DNA of 64,000 nt from Fastidiosipila sanguinis (GTDB lineage Bacteria; Bacillota; Clostridia; Saccharofermentanales; Fastidiosipilaceae): the NCBI RefSeq assembly GCF_002998295.1, contig NZ_CP027226.1, forward strand, positions 496,001 to 560,000. The letters are read 5' to 3'. Position numbers and translations under genes: made by a program. Below the pieces are notes generated by a model, which saw nothing but the letters and a program-made list of their open reading frames with translations, was not told where the DNA came from and did not search any database. Shown here in pieces: positions 1 to 8,069 of this stretch (position 1 is the first letter of the stretch; each line of letters opens with the position of its first letter).

Positions 1-155
1 GAGCCGTCTTACATGTACTCTGGAATAAAGATAGGGTAAAAGCTGGGATGGAAGATAATGAAACCCATGACATGAGTGAAGCGATTAAAGTAAGTATAGA
101 GGCAATAAGACTACTAATAGAGTCAGATAAATCAGGTAAGAAAATTTATGAGTAA
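1..155 (+). CDS. C-terminal end of a protein, possibly Gfo/Idh/MocA-family oxidoreductase (partial)
   Basis: An open frame enters from the left edge (codons from position 3) and ends at TAA 153-155. It gives about 50 residues. The last 27 or so form an amphipathic helix with an S-x-E-A-I-R-L-L-I-E-S pattern, followed by a short SGKKIY end. That pattern is the usual C-terminus of Gfo/Idh/MocA-type NAD(P)-dependent sugar dehydrogenases, but too little is present to be sure. The stop overlaps the cytidine deaminase start (ATGAGTAA), so the two genes are probably cotranscribed and translationally coupled. Confidence 0.4.
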   Translation, partial: AVLHVLWNKDRVKAGMEDNETHDMSEAIKVSIEAIRLLIESDKSGKKIYE

Positions 156-594
156 ATCTGAGCTGAAAATATCCAAGAAAAATATAGAAGACCTAATTGC
201 AGAAGCTTTGCATGCTAGGAATAGCGCATATGCTCCTTACTCGAATTATAAAGTAGGAGCAGCAGTTTTGACCAAGGATGGTCATATATATAGTGGTGCA
301 AACATAGAGAATGCTTCTTTTCCTGCAGGTATTTGTGCAGAACGATCTGCTATGGTCAAAGCAATTTTGGAAAATAAATTAGAGTTTACAGCAATTGCTA
401 TTGTTGGTGCTCATGCGGAGTTAACTGAACCCACACAGTTTGCTTATCCTTGTGGAGTTTGTAGACAATTTATGGCCGAGTTTTTTGATCAAAATACTAT
501 GGTTATCGTTGCTAAATCAAAGACTGAATATAATGTTTATGAATTTGAGGAGATTTTGCCATTTAGTTTTGGGAAAAGTAATTTAGAAAAATAG
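148..594 (+). CDS. cdd: Cytidine deaminase
   Basis: This 148-residue protein has the size of the homotetrameric bacterial cytidine deaminases. These convert cytidine and deoxycytidine to uridine and deoxyuridine in pyrimidine salvage. The zinc and catalytic signature is present: C-A-E-R-S-A near residue 63 supplies one Cys ligand and the proton-shuttling Glu, and P-C-G-V-C-R-Q near residue 101 supplies the other two Cys ligands. The N-terminal YAPYSNYKVGAA substrate loop and the N-I-E-N-A-S segment are typical. The gene overlaps the end of the preceding gene by 8 bp and is followed 30 bp later by the nucleosidase gene. The neighbourhood therefore looks like a small nucleoside salvage operon. 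Confidence 0.95.
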   Translation: MSKSELKISKKNIEDLIAEALHARNSAYAPYSNYKVGAAVLTKDGHIYSGANIENASFPAGICAERSAMVKAILENKLEFTAIAIVGAHAELTEPTQFAYPCGVCRQFMAEFFDQNTMVIVAKSKTEYNVYEFEEILPFSFGKSNLEK

Positions 595-624
595 ATTTAT
601 TATGGAAACAAAAATGAGGTGAAT

Positions 625-1302
625 ATGAAAATTGGAATTATTGCAGCAATGCAAGTAGAAGTAAGAAAGCTTTTGGATAATATGGATATCCAAAGTGTTA
701 AAAACCATTATGGTAGAGACGTACATATTGCAAATTTTAATGGCCTTGAATTATTTATAGGTGTCTGTGGAATAGGAAAGGCGAATGCAGCTAGTTTTAC
801 TCAATTATTAATTGATAAATATGATCCGGATTTAATTATAAATACAGGTATTGCAGGATCTTTGCAAGCAGGTTTAGGAACTTTGAGTTTAGTTATAGCA
901 GATGAGCTTTATCAACATGATATTCCTTCAAGAATTTTAGCCTCTACATATCCAGGTGAAGGTGTTTCAGTTTTTGAAACAGATGAGGAATTAAGAGATG
1001 TTTTGGTGAAAAGTGTTCCTGAAGATGTTAATTTAAGGGTCGGTCCAGTAGCAAGTGGTGACAACTTTATAAATTCACAAAAATTAAAAGAAGAAATTGT
1101 AGATAAGACTGCAGCTCTTGCGTGTGATATGGAGAGTGCAGCAATAGCACAAATAGCTTTTGGTGCAGAGAAGAGATGCTTAATCATTCGATCAATTTCT
1201 GATGAAGCTGATGATAATGCTGATGAGATATATGATAATTTTGAAGAAGCTGCAGCAAATTTAAGTGTTGAAGTGCTATTACAATTTTTGAAGAATCTTT
1301 AA
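625..1302 (+). CDS. mtnN: 5'-methylthioadenosine/S-adenosylhomocysteine nucleosidase
   Basis: This 225-residue MTA/SAH nucleosidase (Pfs) hydrolyses the toxic by-products of SAM-dependent reactions to adenine plus a thioribose. The N-terminus KIGIIAAMQVEV, the INTGIAGSL segment, the GDNFI motif and the CDMESAAIAQ motif with its ribose-binding Glu all match the family. An upstream in-frame GTG at 619 lies inside the ribosome-binding sequence GAGGTGA (616-622). I therefore take the ATG at 625. The gene ends just before a strong bidirectional terminator. Adenine released here could be recaptured by apt (16483-16995). Confidence 0.93.
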   Translation: MKIGIIAAMQVEVRKLLDNMDIQSVKNHYGRDVHIANFNGLELFIGVCGIGKANAASFTQLLIDKYDPDLIINTGIAGSLQAGLGTLSLVIADELYQHDIPSRILASTYPGEGVSVFETDEELRDVLVKSVPEDVNLRVGPVASGDNFINSQKLKEEIVDKTAALACDMESAAIAQIAFGAEKRCLIIRSISDEADDNADEIYDNFEEAAANLSVEVLLQFLKNL

Positions 1303-1315
1303 TGAAAAATAAAGC

Positions 1316-1377
1316 AAAAACCCCTATGAAAGCTGGATGTCGCATTAATGCACATCTGGCGATAGGGGTTTTCTTTA
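1316..1377. terminator. Bidirectional intrinsic terminator
   Basis: A long hairpin has an outer stem AAAACCCCTAT / ATAGGGGTTTT and an inner stem GCTGGATGT / ACATCTGGC with two G-T wobbles. T-rich tails follow on both strands. It lies between the converging mtnN and deoxyribosyltransferase genes and can serve both. Confidence 0.85.
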
Positions 1378-1394
1378 ATTATTTATTATTTACT

Positions 1395-1913
1395 TTAATT
1401 ATTATTTGTTGAAATATCTTCGATAATAGCTTCAACTAAAGCTTCTCTATTTTTGAAGATAGTTGCCTTATCGTGAACTTTTCCATCTTTATTAACGTAA
1501 GCTAAACCTGTGACAAGCTTATTTATATATAAGAAATCATTTTGGAAAATATCTTTTCTCATTTCATCAAACTTATCTGTTCTGTCATTACCAGTTAATC
1601 TAATATCAGTATATAGTTGATAAATTGGGATATTACGTTCCCAGGCTATACCCATTTCTGCAGCAAGTCCTAGATCATAAGTGTCCATTAGAGCAATTAA
1701 ATAATCTGATTCTCTTAGACGAGCATAATCAGCAAGTAGAATATCAGTACCACTAGCAAACCCAGCCTCTTTATCATTAATTTCTAGATTATCTGCAGGG
1801 TTATATATTTCGACTTTATCGCCTAAACGCTCTTCAATGCTCTTTTGTATCTCTTTTGCTTGCCATCTTTGCCCTTCAGTGAAGAGGTCACAACCTAAGT
1901 AAATTTTAATCAT
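1395..1913 (-). CDS. Nucleoside 2-deoxyribosyltransferase-family protein
   Basis: This 172-residue protein starts with MIKIYLGCDLFTEGQ. It has the Rossmann-like layout of the nucleoside 2-deoxyribosyltransferase family (PF05014-type): an early IYLG(C)xLF strand, an ADYARLRESDYLIALMD segment, and a GLAAEMGIAWE segment carrying the Asp and Glu used by the family. Members swap nucleobases between deoxyribosides or hydrolyse (deoxy)nucleotides, and the substrate cannot be read from sequence. A clear AGGAG site precedes the ATG. It is the last gene of a minus-strand group with the two genes upstream (49-bp gap). Confidence 0.8.
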   Translation of the reverse strand: MIKIYLGCDLFTEGQRWQAKEIQKSIEERLGDKVEIYNPADNLEINDKEAGFASGTDILLADYARLRESDYLIALMDTYDLGLAAEMGIAWERNIPIYQLYTDIRLTGNDRTDKFDEMRKDIFQNDFLYINKLVTGLAYVNKDGKVHDKATIFKNREALVEAIIEDISTNNN

Positions 1914-1961
1914 AATTTGCTCCTTTAAAATATTATTAGTTTTGTTATTATTTTTGATTCA

Positions 1962-3887
1962 TCAATCTTGTTTGAACCAATTATTGAAAATACTCTTATG
2001 TTGCTTATTTCGACGATAACTACCTAATGCCCTGTCCATAAACTTTCTAGCATATTCTAATTGAGGAGGTAGAATTTCAAGTAATACTATATCTGGATAC
2101 GACTTATTGCTAATTGCAGTCTTAGCATTGCTCTCTGCAAATTTAGTATTAACCAAATCTCTTTCTTCTAAGCCTCTAGTGAGGAGATTCTTAATTGCTT
2201 CATCTTTGTAGTACATTAAACTATCACCACGGCGTCTGTCGTCTAATAGAATGAAATTTTCAAAACGAATAGCCATAATATCCTGATTGATCATAGCAAC
2301 ATCCTCAATATCATTTAAGTATGATTCTAGGAAATTGCTTTTGGCAGGGTAGACCTGTGTTTGAGAAATGATTCTATCTTGGATATACCATGATTTATAG
2401 GTTCTGATTAAGTCACGGCTTAAGTATTTCCAAACTGCGTGATCCGGATGTTTTTGCAAGAAAACCTCTGCAATATATTTATATATATATAATTTTGGAC
2501 CATTGATATCATCACGATTAGAAATAATCCTACTCAAAATTTCAGCAGCAATACCAGGATGCATATACTCTAAAGATTCACAGAGTATTTCAGCTTTTTT
2601 GTACAACACTAAAATATCTGCTTTGCGGAAAAATTCTCCAAGAACAGCACCACCAAAATTACTTCTTACTAATATTTGGTATACATAGATAAAAGTTTCT
2701 AAACCAGAATCAGGTGAGAGGTTATAGCTTTGGTTAATCTGTTTAACGATATCACTGACTAGAGCGGCATCAGATTTGGCCAGATTTACAACTTCACTAA
2801 TCGCTCTATGGTTACTTGAAGGTTTGATATCACTTCTATTTGAGTCGCTAATAATTCTAGAATACATAAGCTCTAGTGTTTTTTGTATATTCTTATTAGG
2901 GAAGTTCCTTTGTAAAGTTGACCACGCAATAATATACATGCTCCAGTTCGCTCTTTGAATTGCAATTTGTTGTAAAGCTGGAATCAGATGCTCATCACGT
3001 TGATCCAATAACAACATGGCATGAAAAATATAGCGAACTTCCTCGCTGTTTAACTCATTAGCTAATCTAGGAATATCATATGAAGGGGTGGCAACAATCT
3101 TATCTAATAGTCTTCTGGCATCTTGATCAGTGATGCTTAGAGGTCTTTCCATAAGATAAGGGTGTCTTTCTCTACTTTTTCTTAAGCTGTTTGAAATTTT
3201 ACTGTTTCTAAACTCATTCGCTAAGTCAAGTCCTGCAGTCTTGGCAGCACTAGTAGTTCTAGTAGCCATTGGTTGTTTAGAAAAAGCTTTGCTAGAGGCA
3301 ATTTCAGCCCTTACTTCTCCGGCTTTAGTTTCGTTAGGAGATGAGTTGATTAAATTTTCATTAGAATCATATAAGTTTTGATCATCAAATGCGTTAGAGT
3401 TTAAAGCATAACGCTCGTAGTATGGGACATACATGCTCTCTGTTTTTCTGTCATTACTTGGCAAAAGTTTAGCAGATTTTTCTCTTGGTGGAGTAGAACT
3501 AAATACGTTGCGTTCATATTGCTTGTCATTTTTGTTTTCCATTGCGTCACGAGCGGCGGAAAATTTTTCTTCTATATATTCATCGTAGTTAGAAAAATTA
3601 TCTTGCTCTATATCTTGGTTTTTATTGTTCTCAAGTTCTGCTAATTCAGCATTTGATTTTGCTATGTAAATACCATTCTTTTCATCATTTAAGGAAGAAT
3701 TATTTGAATAATTTTGAGCAGATGAATCTTGAGAACCGTCTTCCATGAGAGGTGATTCCTTGACTTTTTCATTTGAAGAAATCATATTTTTATCGTTACT
3801 CAAATCAGGTTCATCATTACTGCTATTAAGCCATTCCTCAATGGGGAGCTGTTCATAATTTTCACTTTTTTTAGGATTATTCATCAT
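1962..3887 (-). CDS. Unknown protein: disordered N-terminal half, helical C-terminal half
   Basis: I do not recognise this 641-residue protein. Residues 1 to about 240 are rich in Asn, Ser, Asp, Glu and Lys with no predicted fold. From about residue 245 onward the sequence is helical and hydrophobic-patterned, with segments such as ARRLLDKIV and YIFHAMLLLD, consistent with an alpha-helical repeat or bundle. There is no signal peptide or membrane segment. GAGGAG precedes a double ATG (3887 or 3884). It overlaps the end of the upstream membrane/coiled-coil gene by 11 bp, so the two are very likely translationally coupled and functionally paired. Confidence 0.75.
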   Translation of the reverse strand: MMNNPKKSENYEQLPIEEWLNSSNDEPDLSNDKNMISSNEKVKESPLMEDGSQDSSAQNYSNNSSLNDEKNGIYIAKSNAELAELENNKNQDIEQDNFSNYDEYIEEKFSAARDAMENKNDKQYERNVFSSTPPREKSAKLLPSNDRKTESMYVPYYERYALNSNAFDDQNLYDSNENLINSSPNETKAGEVRAEIASSKAFSKQPMATRTTSAAKTAGLDLANEFRNSKISNSLRKSRERHPYLMERPLSITDQDARRLLDKIVATPSYDIPRLANELNSEEVRYIFHAMLLLDQRDEHLIPALQQIAIQRANWSMYIIAWSTLQRNFPNKNIQKTLELMYSRIISDSNRSDIKPSSNHRAISEVVNLAKSDAALVSDIVKQINQSYNLSPDSGLETFIYVYQILVRSNFGGAVLGEFFRKADILVLYKKAEILCESLEYMHPGIAAEILSRIISNRDDINGPKLYIYKYIAEVFLQKHPDHAVWKYLSRDLIRTYKSWYIQDRIISQTQVYPAKSNFLESYLNDIEDVAMINQDIMAIRFENFILLDDRRRGDSLMYYKDEAIKNLLTRGLEERDLVNTKFAESNAKTAISNKSYPDIVLLEILPPQLEYARKFMDRALGSYRRNKQHKSIFNNWFKQD

Positions 3888-5577
3888 AATGCTCCTCGTT
3901 GTTTTTATCGTTATTTACTAAGAAGATGTTAGATTTATCTTGTTTCATCTTATTATAATTCATTTTGTCTGAATTGTTTAGGCTACGTGCACGACGTTGT
4001 TCTTGATATTCCATTTCTGCTATCCAAGCATCTACACTGGAATTAATCTCAGAACTTGTGTCTATTAATCTATCACTGATTTCAGCTACACTACTGTCAA
4101 AATTTGCTAGTAATGAGATTACGCCTTCATTAATTCCACTTGTAAAATTCTGTACTGATGCATTTAACCCTTCATTTAAGGAGTTAATTTCATGTGCCAC
4201 ATCAATGTTTTGACGACTCAGTGCTTCAGTTTGATCAGCAAATAATAGTCCTAGTTCCTTGATATCATTCTTTAACTCTAAACTGTTAGAATTAGCGGAT
4301 TCAAAGCGATCAATGAAGTTTTGGTTTTGTTCATTTATTTTTTCAGTTAGAACATTCATGTTGTTCTCAAATATACTTAATTGATCTTTAAGAGATTTAA
4401 TAGAATCGCTTAAAATATATTCAGAATCTTTTTGGCTATCTGTGAGGTTTTTATTCAGTTTAGCTAATTCAGCCATATTTTCTGAAATTGAGTTTAAGTT
4501 ATTAGTCCAAGATTTATTAGCAACTTTAAGAGAATCCAAGCTTTCTAATAAGCTGGACTGTAATTCACTGCTTTCTTTTCTATGTTGATTTATATTTTGT
4601 AAAGTAATTTCAGTAGATTTATTAGCTTCGTAAATGTTATTAGCAAAGTTCTCTAGTTCTTGATAGAAAGGTTGTAAATTTCTTTCTAATGAACTTGTAA
4701 TTGCTCTACTGTAGTACTCACTAATTTCTTCAATACTCTCATTTTTTTCTGCAGCTATTTTTTCAGAAGCTAATTGCAAAGATGATAAGGTGCTGTTTAT
4801 ACTAGGCAAAAGGTTATCTTCCAATGAAACTCTAACATTTTCTCCAATGATTTCAGCAACTTTATTCTCTGATAAATCGTTAAGCATTTTACTAAATTCT
4901 GATACAGAATGAGACATAGAACGATCATAGCGGAAAAATGCTTCGATTAAAGCAGCAGTTCCGGCAAGTTCTCTAAAAACTGGAACCCTTTCCTTGATCT
5001 TTTCTGAAAGGTAGTTCAATGCTCTTTTTAAGTCATCTTTATTACGTAATTTAATTACTGACAATGTAAAAGCGATTATTAAACTAAGAAATAATGGTGT
5101 AGAAGCAACCATTAAAACATAAGTTTTATTATCACTTAAATTTAATCCTCCAAGTAGAAATGCGAGAAACATCAAAACGCCTATGGTTAGTATATAAAGC
5201 GGATACTCTAGTGTATAAGATCTATATTGGCTTTTGTCCAAGACTTTTTCTAAACTTAATACTTCGTCAGGGCTTGAAATCCATTGATCTTGGTATAAGT
5301 TATGAGAATCTTTTTTTAACTTAAGTGAAGCAGTAGTAATGAGAGGATACTTGCTTTTTTCTAGAATTTTATTTGTTTTTTCTAAGTTATCGATATGATA
5401 TCTTTCTAGTTGTTCAACTTCTTGAGCCATTTCAATAACTTCTTTTACAAAATCTCTATGAAATGAGCGATTACTAATGAAACTATAAATCCCTACAGCT
5501 CCGATTAAAACAAGTGAAGCTAATAGTAGTAGCCAGTATACAGATGTAAACGCCAATACCAAGTTGAATTCCAGCAT
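3877..5577 (-). CDS. Three-TM membrane protein with long cytoplasmic coiled-coil tail (TolQ/ZorA-like topology)
   Basis: The protein has 566 residues. TM helices lie at about 8-33, 126-146 and 152-176. A roughly 90-residue loop separates TM1 from TM2. A tail of nearly 390 residues is almost entirely heptad-like (Asn/Ser/Glu/Leu-rich coiled coil). TM1, a large cytoplasmic loop, a TM hairpin and a tail is the topology of the TolQ/ExbB/MotA ion channels and of the long-tailed ZorA proteins. I see no certain family motif, so the relationship is inferred. A TTG at 5592 lies upstream, but GGGAGGA just before ATG 5577 decides the start. No ZorB/TolR-like partner is adjacent. Confidence 0.75.
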   Translation of the reverse strand: MLEFNLVLAFTSVYWLLLLASLVLIGAVGIYSFISNRSFHRDFVKEVIEMAQEVEQLERYHIDNLEKTNKILEKSKYPLITTASLKLKKDSHNLYQDQWISSPDEVLSLEKVLDKSQYRSYTLEYPLYILTIGVLMFLAFLLGGLNLSDNKTYVLMVASTPLFLSLIIAFTLSVIKLRNKDDLKRALNYLSEKIKERVPVFRELAGTAALIEAFFRYDRSMSHSVSEFSKMLNDLSENKVAEIIGENVRVSLEDNLLPSINSTLSSLQLASEKIAAEKNESIEEISEYYSRAITSSLERNLQPFYQELENFANNIYEANKSTEITLQNINQHRKESSELQSSLLESLDSLKVANKSWTNNLNSISENMAELAKLNKNLTDSQKDSEYILSDSIKSLKDQLSIFENNMNVLTEKINEQNQNFIDRFESANSNSLELKNDIKELGLLFADQTEALSRQNIDVAHEINSLNEGLNASVQNFTSGINEGVISLLANFDSSVAEISDRLIDTSSEINSSVDAWIAEMEYQEQRRARSLNNSDKMNYNKMKQDKSNIFLVNNDKNNEEHYDE

Positions 5578-5676
5578 TTTTATTCCTCCCAAAATAGTAA
5601 ATTATTAAATCTTAATTATATTTATTTAGAATATATTTTAGCAATATATGAAGAAAATTGCTTAATATAAATATAA

Positions 5677-5735
5677 TTGATATAGCTAGGCTGTTTATGA
5701 TAAAATTGCATTTGCGATTCGTTTGCATAAATTAA
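5677..5735 (+). promoter_or_regulatory. Candidate promoter of the zinc-transport operon, with TTTGCAT-type direct repeat
   Basis: TTGATA (5677-5682) and TAAAAT (5701-5706) are separated by 18 bp. Just downstream lie two TTGCAT copies around 5706 and 5723, flanking GCGATTCG. A metal-responsive repressor such as the Fur-family protein encoded at 7563 could bind here. It does not match a canonical Zur box well enough to be certain. Confidence 0.35.
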
Positions 5736-5795
5736 AGTTCGGACACATGAAGCTGAAAATAAATAATAAACCTAAATTGTAAGTTTGGAGAAAAT

Positions 5796-6578
5796 ATGAA
5801 TAAAATTTTGGAAGTAAAAAATTTAACTTTTAATTACGCTGATACCATGGTATTTAAAGATATCTCTTTAGTCTTAGATGAAGAAGAGTTTATAGGTATT
5901 TCTGGACCTAATGGTGCAGGGAAAAGTACTTTGCTGAAACTTATCTTAGGTCAACTTAAACCACTATCAGGAGAAATCAGTTTGTTTGGTGAAAAAGTTT
6001 CCGATTTTAAAGATTGGCAAAAAGTAGGTTATATTTCACAAAAGATGGTTGATCTAAATGCTTCATTCCCAGCTAGTGTTTTGGAAGTTGTGCTCTCAAA
6101 TATGTATAAGAGCATAGGTTTTGGGTTACCAGCTCGCAAAAAACATAAGGAAAAAGCTCTCGAAGTATTAAATTTAGTAGGAGCTGCTCATTTAGTTGAC
6201 AAGAGAATTGGCGAACTATCAGGAGGACAGCAGCAACGAGTTTTCTTAGCCAGAGCATTAGTCAATGATCCTGAACTGCTAATTTTAGATGAAGCAACAA
6301 GTGGAATTGATGCACAATCACAAGATAAGTTTTATGAACTATTGCAAAATTTAAGAGAACAGAAAAAAATTAGTATATTGATGGTTTCGCATGACATGTT
6401 AAGAATACATGATAATGTAGATAAACTATATTATCTTCTTGGCGACAGTATAGAGCTATATGATTTACATAATGATGAAGATCATGAGAGATTAAATCGA
6501 ATAATTCATGGTGCTCCACATTCTTTTGGTGAGCGCTCTGAAACCTACCATTCTAAAATGTATCATGGAAAAGAATAA
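5796..6578 (+). CDS. Zinc/manganese-type ABC transporter ATP-binding protein
   Basis: This 260-residue ATPase of the ZnuC/AdcC/MntB type powers metal import. Walker A is GPNGAGKS (37-44), the signature is LSGGQ (141-145), Walker B is LLILDE (161-166) and the switch His is H199. The last 36 residues hold six histidines (HNDEDH, IIHG, PHSFG, YHSK, YHGK). Such tails occur in zinc systems and may sense or buffer metal. Its permease follows at 6666 and a Fur-family regulator at 7563. The zinc-binding lipoprotein subunit is not in this window, so it must be encoded elsewhere. Confidence 0.88.
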   Translation: MNKILEVKNLTFNYADTMVFKDISLVLDEEEFIGISGPNGAGKSTLLKLILGQLKPLSGEISLFGEKVSDFKDWQKVGYISQKMVDLNASFPASVLEVVLSNMYKSIGFGLPARKKHKEKALEVLNLVGAAHLVDKRIGELSGGQQQRVFLARALVNDPELLILDEATSGIDAQSQDKFYELLQNLREQKKISILMVSHDMLRIHDNVDKLYYLLGDSIELYDLHNDEDHERLNRIIHGAPHSFGERSETYHSKMYHGKE

Positions 6579-6665
6579 AAGAGTCAAGAAGGTTAGAATT
6601 AATAAAATTTACTTACTAGGATAAGATTTGCTTACTAGGCAAGAAGAGGAAGGGAAAACGATATA

Positions 6666-7499
6666 ATGTTAGAAATGTTGTCATTTGGATTTATGAGAAC
6701 AGCTCTTATAGTTGCTTTGTTTATTGGAGCAGCCTCAGCCTTTATAGGACAGACTGTAGTTCTTCGTAGACAAGCTAATATGGGTGATGCTTTATCTCAC
6801 TCAGCCTTGGCTGGTGTTGCTTTGGGAGTTGTTTTAGGTTATAACCCTACTTTATGGTCATTGGCAGGAACTTTAGTTGCAGCATTTATTTTAGAGTTTG
6901 TGCGAAGAATGTTTCCGCGTTATGCTGAGATTGCATCTGCGATTGTTATAGCGTTTTCAGTAGGTTTAGCAGGTATTTTATCTAATATGGCGGGTACTGG
7001 AAAAAGTTTCGGGTCATACCTATTTGGTAGTATTGTAGCTATTAGTCCTGCTGAACGAAACTTAACTATATTGATTTGTTCTATAGTAATTATAGTTTCA
7101 TTACTATTATATAAAGAGCTATTCTTTATGAGCTTCGACTCAGAAGGTGCAAAATTAGCTGGTATTAATATAATTCTAGTTGATGTTATTTTTATTATAA
7201 TGACTGCTTTAACTGTAGGTGTGGCTTCTAGAAGCGTAGGTACACTTGTTATATCTTCATTATTGGTATTACCATATGCTACTGCAATGCAGCTACACTT
7301 GAATTATAAAAATACTCTAATTGCTAGTGTCATTATTGGTTCAAGTTGTACTTTAGTAGGAGTAATAGTTTCTTATGTATATGGTTTTGCTCCAGGTGGT
7401 TCAATTGTAATATTGAGTGTCATTGTATTGATTGTACTTAGTATTTTCAGTAAAATTTATATGTCTATAAAAGCTAATAGTATGAATAATAGATCTTAG
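6666..7499 (+). CDS. Zinc/manganese-type ABC transporter permease
   Basis: This 277-residue integral membrane protein of the ZnuB/AdcB/MntC (ABC-3) family has eight or nine hydrophobic segments. Family hallmarks are the early GQTVVLRRQANMGDALSHSALAGVALG region and the late SVGTLVISSLLVLPYATA region. It forms the translocation channel driven by the ATPase encoded 87 bp upstream. The ATG follows an AGGAAGGG ribosome site. Gene order ATPase-permease-regulator strongly suggests a zinc uptake operon under its own repressor. Confidence 0.9.
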   Translation: MLEMLSFGFMRTALIVALFIGAASAFIGQTVVLRRQANMGDALSHSALAGVALGVVLGYNPTLWSLAGTLVAAFILEFVRRMFPRYAEIASAIVIAFSVGLAGILSNMAGTGKSFGSYLFGSIVAISPAERNLTILICSIVIIVSLLLYKELFFMSFDSEGAKLAGINIILVDVIFIIMTALTVGVASRSVGTLVISSLLVLPYATAMQLHLNYKNTLIASVIIGSSCTLVGVIVSYVYGFAPGGSIVILSVIVLIVLSIFSKIYMSIKANSMNNRS

Positions 7500-7562
7500 T
7501 GATTAAATTTTTTCTTTGGAAGAATATAGTAATTACAAAAATTAGCTCCAGAGGAGGTTTTC

Positions 7563-8009
7563 ATGGGAAATAAAAAGTCAAGAGATGAAGCATTACAGAT
7601 TCTACGTGAAAATAACATTAGAAGAACAAGTGCTAGAGTTTATATGTTAGAAGCAATGCAAGCCGCTGAAGTTCCATTGGATGCAAAAGAAATATTTGAT
7701 AAAGTTGTAGAAAAAGTAGGTGAGGACTCAATTTGGTTGAGTACTATATATAGAAATCTAGAGGTTTTTGAGGAAAAAGAACTAGTCCATCAAGTTAGAA
7801 TGCCTGAATCTGAGAGTATTTATTATCACCTGCATGAACAAGAGCATAAACATTATGCTATATGCAAGAATTGTCGCAAGGAAATTCACTTGGATTTCTG
7901 TTATTTGGATGAGCTTTCAGATAGTCTGGAAAGTCAAGGGTTCACTCCTAAATATCACAGACTAGAAATTTTTGGGTTGTGTAAAGATTGCAATACAAAG
8001 TCAAATTAG
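7563..8009 (+). CDS. Fur-family metal regulator, probably Zur
   Basis: This 148-residue regulator has a winged-helix DNA-binding half (RRTSARVYMLEAM ... STIYRNLEVFEEKELVHQV). The dimerisation half carries a His-rich HLHEQEHKHYAI segment and two CxxC pairs (CKNC, CKDC) that form the structural zinc site. Its position directly after zinc-type ABC genes favours Zur over Fur or PerR. Perfect GAGGAGG (7551-7557) precedes the ATG. It probably represses the operon at 5796 when zinc is sufficient. Confidence 0.85.
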   Translation: MGNKKSRDEALQILRENNIRRTSARVYMLEAMQAAEVPLDAKEIFDKVVEKVGEDSIWLSTIYRNLEVFEEKELVHQVRMPESESIYYHLHEQEHKHYAICKNCRKEIHLDFCYLDELSDSLESQGFTPKYHRLEIFGLCKDCNTKSN

Positions 8010-8043
8010 CATTGAAGGCCGAAAAATAAATATCAAAAAAAGA

Positions 8044-8069
8044 AAGTCACGTTTTCTTAAACGTGACTT
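8044..8069 (-). terminator. Intrinsic terminator overlapping the prfC 3' end
   Basis: AAGTCACGTTT / AAACGTGACTT forms an 11-bp stem with a 4-nt loop. On the minus strand it is followed by a T-rich run (TTTCTTTTTTT). The right half of the hairpin encodes the last residues and stop of prfC. It may also stop plus-strand readthrough from the Zur-like gene. Confidence 0.8.

Noticed and set aside
912-1187. 91-codon minus-strand frame inside mtnN
   Set aside because: It lies wholly within the well-supported nucleosidase gene and has no ribosome site or recognisable domain.
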